The notes under the pieces were generated by a model. That model did no database searches and was not told the origin of the DNA. It was given only the letters and a program-made list of their open reading frames with translations. This document shows, piece after piece, positions 34,059-36,139 of a stretch of DNA of 36,139 bases (position 1 is the stretch's first letter; every line of letters starts with the position of its first letter). The stretch is from Caldilineaceae bacterium (GTDB taxonomy: Bacteria > Chloroflexota > Anaerolineae > Caldilineales > Caldilineaceae), in contig JAHBVH010000084.1 of the NCBI GenBank assembly GCA_019637645.1, positions 1 through 36,139 of the forward strand, read 5' to 3'. The translations under genes were made by a program, and so were the position numbers.

Positions 34059-34195
34059 CAACTGCGTTGCCGGGGACGGGCCATAAGCTGTGATATAGAG
34101 GCAATTCCACTAAGCATCTAGCCCAACTGCGTTGCCGGGGACGGGCCATAAGCTACTTCACTTGCTGACTACATCCGGCCCGTCCCCGGCAACGC
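34059..34195. repeat. Cluster of two direct and one inverted copy of a GC-rich repeat
   Basis: A 31-bp sequence starting CAACTGCGTTGCCGGGGACG occurs identically at 34059-34089 and 34124-34154. GGCCCGTCCCCGGCAACGC at 34177-34195 is the exact reverse complement of 19 bases inside both. Either direct copy can pair with the inverted one, so two competing stems are possible. It lies between convergent genes and may act as a bidirectional terminator or be a REP-like mobile repeat. Confidence 0.9.
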
Positions 34196-34219
34196 TGGGC
34201 AACGTGCTTGTGCCTCGTA

Positions 34220-35014
34220 TCAAAAGCGGGCGAGTCCTAGCGCAAACAGAATAGCCAAGAGGAGCGGTTGGTGGATTACATAGATCACCAAGGAATGGCG
34301 GCCCAACCATTGGAGGCCGCGTACAAGCCACCGATCAGAGAGATCCGGCAGCGGAATGATGCGCCCGGTGGGGCCATAGACGGTGTTGCCAATCGCCACG
34401 CCGAGAAGTACCACGCCTAACCAGGGAATGAGCGGGAAATAATCTAGCGGGGCATAGAAGCGGGTGTGCAACCCAAGCCAGAGCAGCCAGTTGTGTGGTA
34501 AATACGCATGTTGGATCAGGCCGCCCAGCGCGAAAAAGATCGCCCAGAGGCCAAAATTCAGCCAGCGGTAGCGCAGCAGCGGATAGGTGAGAATAATCGC
34601 GCTGCCGATGAGATGCAAGATGCCAAACTGGACATACCCAAAGCTTGTTGCCCAGGCAAAGAGGGTGAAGCCCATGCCAATGCCAAAGATACGCAGGCCG
34701 CGCCAGAAAAACTTGGGGAAGAGTGCCTCGCCCGCTGGCCGCTTCGCATTGGCGCGGCGGTAGCTGACCGTGAGCGAAACACCGACCAACAAAAGAAACG
34801 AGATCGCGGTCGTCCGCTGAAAATATTTCCAGAAACCGGCGTAGAGGATAACATCCGGCATAATACGAAAGGCAACCAGATCCCACATTAAGTGAAAGAT
34901 GACCATCATGATGATGGCTACGCCACGCAACGTGTCGATCTCCCAATAGCGCGGTGCTTTTGCTGTCGTTGGCAGGCTAGCCTGGGGCTGTTGTTCGAGT
35001 GATGCGGCTGTCAT
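34220..35014 (-). CDS. Membrane acyltransferase, HGSNAT-like (DUF1624)
   Basis: A 264-residue protein with about seven membrane helices. The N terminus holds the family signature WEIDTLRGVAIIMMVIFHL, with the conserved histidine, followed by SFLLLVGVSLTVSYRRA. These relatives of heparan-alpha-glucosaminide N-acetyltransferase acetylate a sugar or amine across the membrane. ATG at 35014 has AAGGAG about 15 bases upstream, rather far; a four-codon frame ATG-CTC-ACC-TCA-TGA lies between and overlaps the start. It converges on the GNAT operon. Confidence 0.85.
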   Translation of the reverse strand: MTAASLEQQPQASLPTTAKAPRYWEIDTLRGVAIIMMVIFHLMWDLVAFRIMPDVILYAGFWKYFQRTTAISFLLLVGVSLTVSYRRANAKRPAGEALFPKFFWRGLRIFGIGMGFTLFAWATSFGYVQFGILHLIGSAIILTYPLLRYRWLNFGLWAIFFALGGLIQHAYLPHNWLLWLGLHTRFYAPLDYFPLIPWLGVVLLGVAIGNTVYGPTGRIIPLPDLSDRWLVRGLQWLGRHSLVIYVIHQPLLLAILFALGLARF

Positions 35015-35253
35015 GAGGTGAGCATTTCTCCTTCGCTATGCAAAAAGCGGTTAGCAATTAATGGGTACAGTCCTATCTAGATGAGTCTATCCCAATCCGC
35101 AAATAATTTGTGCATCCAGCCATCGCGTGATAGTGTATGGAGATAACGCTATGCCGCGATTCGGGTTAGTGATTGGGGCTTCAGTCATCGATTGGGCAGC
35201 ACCTGTCTGTCGATATTTTTCAATTATACAAGTAAATGGGCGTAGGGGGACGA

Positions 35254-35352
35254 ATGGCGAGTAAGTCGAAAACCGCAAATGGCACATCGGCCCAAAGTAC
35301 ACCGGCCCAAAGTACACCAGTGAAAAATGAACCGGCAAAAAGCCCATTTTAA
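35254..35352 (+). CDS. Possible small Ala/Ser/Pro/Lys-rich peptide
   Basis: A 32-codon frame reads MASKSKTANGTSAQSTPAQS then TPVKNEPAKSPF and stops at 35352. It contains two copies of CGGCCCAAAGTACAC (from 35288). A GGGGGA lies three bases before ATG, a poor distance. It is in the gap upstream of the partial membrane gene and has the same direction. The clean, biased composition suggests coding, but a 32-residue low-complexity frame is weak evidence. Confidence 0.35.
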   Translation: MASKSKTANGTSAQSTPAQSTPVKNEPAKSPF

Positions 35353-35419
35353 TCGGTAAGCTTCATAAAAACCGGCCTAGTGTGGAGTGCGCCTAAGCCC
35401 TTTTTAGATACCCTATTTT

Positions 35420-36139
35420 ATGACAGGCATTCTCTTACTAGACTGGGCGTTGATGGCCGTCTCGCTGACCAATGTGATCCTGATCAGTTGGTTGGGGTTG
35501 ACGGTCTTGCTCAACGCCGAACGGCGCGCTTGGGGTGTTTGGCTGGCAGGGGGTGGGCTACTGCTGGGGGCTGCCTTCTTTATTAGCCATACCGTCATTA
35601 TTGGCCTAGGGCCTGATTTTGCCAGCCGCGGCTTAGAATGGTGGTGGCGGGCTGGGTGGGTACCGCTAGTTGCCCTGCCCTTTGCTTGGTATGCCATTAT
35701 TGCTTGGTACACCGGCTTCCTCGACATGAGCCAGCAACCAGGGCCAGCGGTGCTGGCACAACGCCGCCAACATCGGCTCTGGTTTTTATTGACTTTACTG
35801 CTCTGTGTGGGGTTGGTGGGTCTGTTGCTCTTTACTAGCCCCTTGCCCACCTTTAGCCAAGCCGCCCAACTCAACCTCTCCACACCCATTCAGATCGGCG
35901 GGCTGCCACTCATTCTGCTGACCTATCCCCTCTATATTTTGTTGTGCATTGGCTTATCGCTCAGCGCGCTGCGTACCCCCATGCCCTCGGGGCGGATGAT
36001 GGGTGATCTGGCGCGGCGCCGTGCGCGGCCTTGGCTGATTGCGGCCTCTAGCCTTCTCTTGGTGGTCAGTTTATTGGTGGGTGGGCTGATTGCCTGGGCC
36101 ATTCGTATGGCCCAGACTCGTGGGCTGACCTATAATGTC
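35420..36139 (+). CDS. Six-helix membrane protein, N-terminal part (partial; runs off window)
   Basis: An open frame of 240 codons from ATG 35420 reaches the window end without a stop. Hydrophobic helices lie at about residues 4-31, 39-63, 78-100, 119-139, 161-184 and 204-229. It starts MTGILLLDWALMAVSLTNVI and contains LLNAERRAWGVWLAGGG. This kind of multi-helix N-terminal sensor often precedes a histidine kinase or cyclase domain, but nothing of such a domain is in view. No ribosome site is obvious. Confidence 0.75.
   Translation, partial: MTGILLLDWALMAVSLTNVILISWLGLTVLLNAERRAWGVWLAGGGLLLGAAFFISHTVIIGLGPDFASRGLEWWWRAGWVPLVALPFAWYAIIAWYTGFLDMSQQPGPAVLAQRRQHRLWFLLTLLLCVGLVGLLLFTSPLPTFSQAAQLNLSTPIQIGGLPLILLTYPLYILLCIGLSLSALRTPMPSGRMMGDLARRRARPWLIAASSLLLVVSLLVGGLIAWAIRMAQTRGLTYNV

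Noticed and set aside
34059..34195. CRISPR array
   Set aside because: Only two direct copies with one 34-base gap and an inverted copy; no cas genes and no regular spacers.
35087..35347. 86-codon minus-strand frame (VYFGPVYFGP repeat)
   Set aside because: It is the antisense of a small repeat; no ribosome site and unlike any family.

Overview
The window looks like a piece of a moderately GC-rich bacterial chromosome, most likely Chloroflexota. This is inferred from the gene style, not from a marker-gene search. The signs are many lipoprotein ABC systems, a STAND/caspase/TIR protein, an AAA ATPase ending in an OmpR-type winged helix, a YfhO-type membrane giant, an ABC-F protein, tandem GNATs and abundant short palindromic repeats. 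I saw no rRNA, tRNA or CRISPR array.

Left part (1-4100, minus strand): a probable operon reads phosphoribosyltransferase, prfA (RF1), prmC (RF1/RF2 methyltransferase), a Cof-type HAD phosphatase broken by one in-frame amber codon, and the first 16 codons of another gene. An 83-bp MITE-like element with terminal inverted repeats and a 6-bp target duplication sits between prfA and prmC. On the other side of a divergent promoter lies a zinc/manganese-binding lipoprotein gene, with a good sigma-70-type promoter and a Fur/Zur-like operator on its start site.

Sugar region (5600-12640, plus strand): a fuconolactonase-like amidohydrolase, a Gfo/Idh/MocA oxidoreductase that seems to start at CTG, then a carbohydrate ABC importer (lipoprotein binding protein, two permeases, no ATPase) and a co-cistronic membrane-anchored helical protein. 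Hairpins separate and end the transcription units.

Middle (12800-22700): a TIR-nSTAND-caspase-TIR protein (a candidate immune or cell-suicide effector) is followed by class I fructose-1,6-bisphosphatase. On the minus strand come a polyprenyl-phosphate sugar synthase and a 1460-residue YfhO/oligosaccharide-flippase fusion. Together these two could synthesise, flip and transfer a lipid-linked sugar. clpS then follows a perfect 42-bp palindrome.

Right part (22700-36139): a small molybdopterin oxidoreductase; an MrfA/YprA-type helicase carrying an inserted HNH domain and a G-rich in-frame insertion; a STAND-like ATPase/winged-helix regulator; a repeat-rich scarred region with an orphan promoter, a LexA-like box and gene debris; an esterase; an IS605-like end remnant; and a promoter plus structured leader with duplicated terminators before phoU. 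After these come a coupled ABC-F gene, two tandem-GNAT genes, an inverted/direct repeat cluster, an HGSNAT-like acyltransferase, a possible 32-residue peptide and the N-terminal part of a six-helix membrane protein that runs off the window.

The most unusual items are the TIR-STAND-caspase-TIR protein with a truncated caspase junction, the YfhO-flippase fusion beside its putative donor synthase, the phoU leader RNA, and the amber-interrupted HAD gene in the RF1/PrmC operon.
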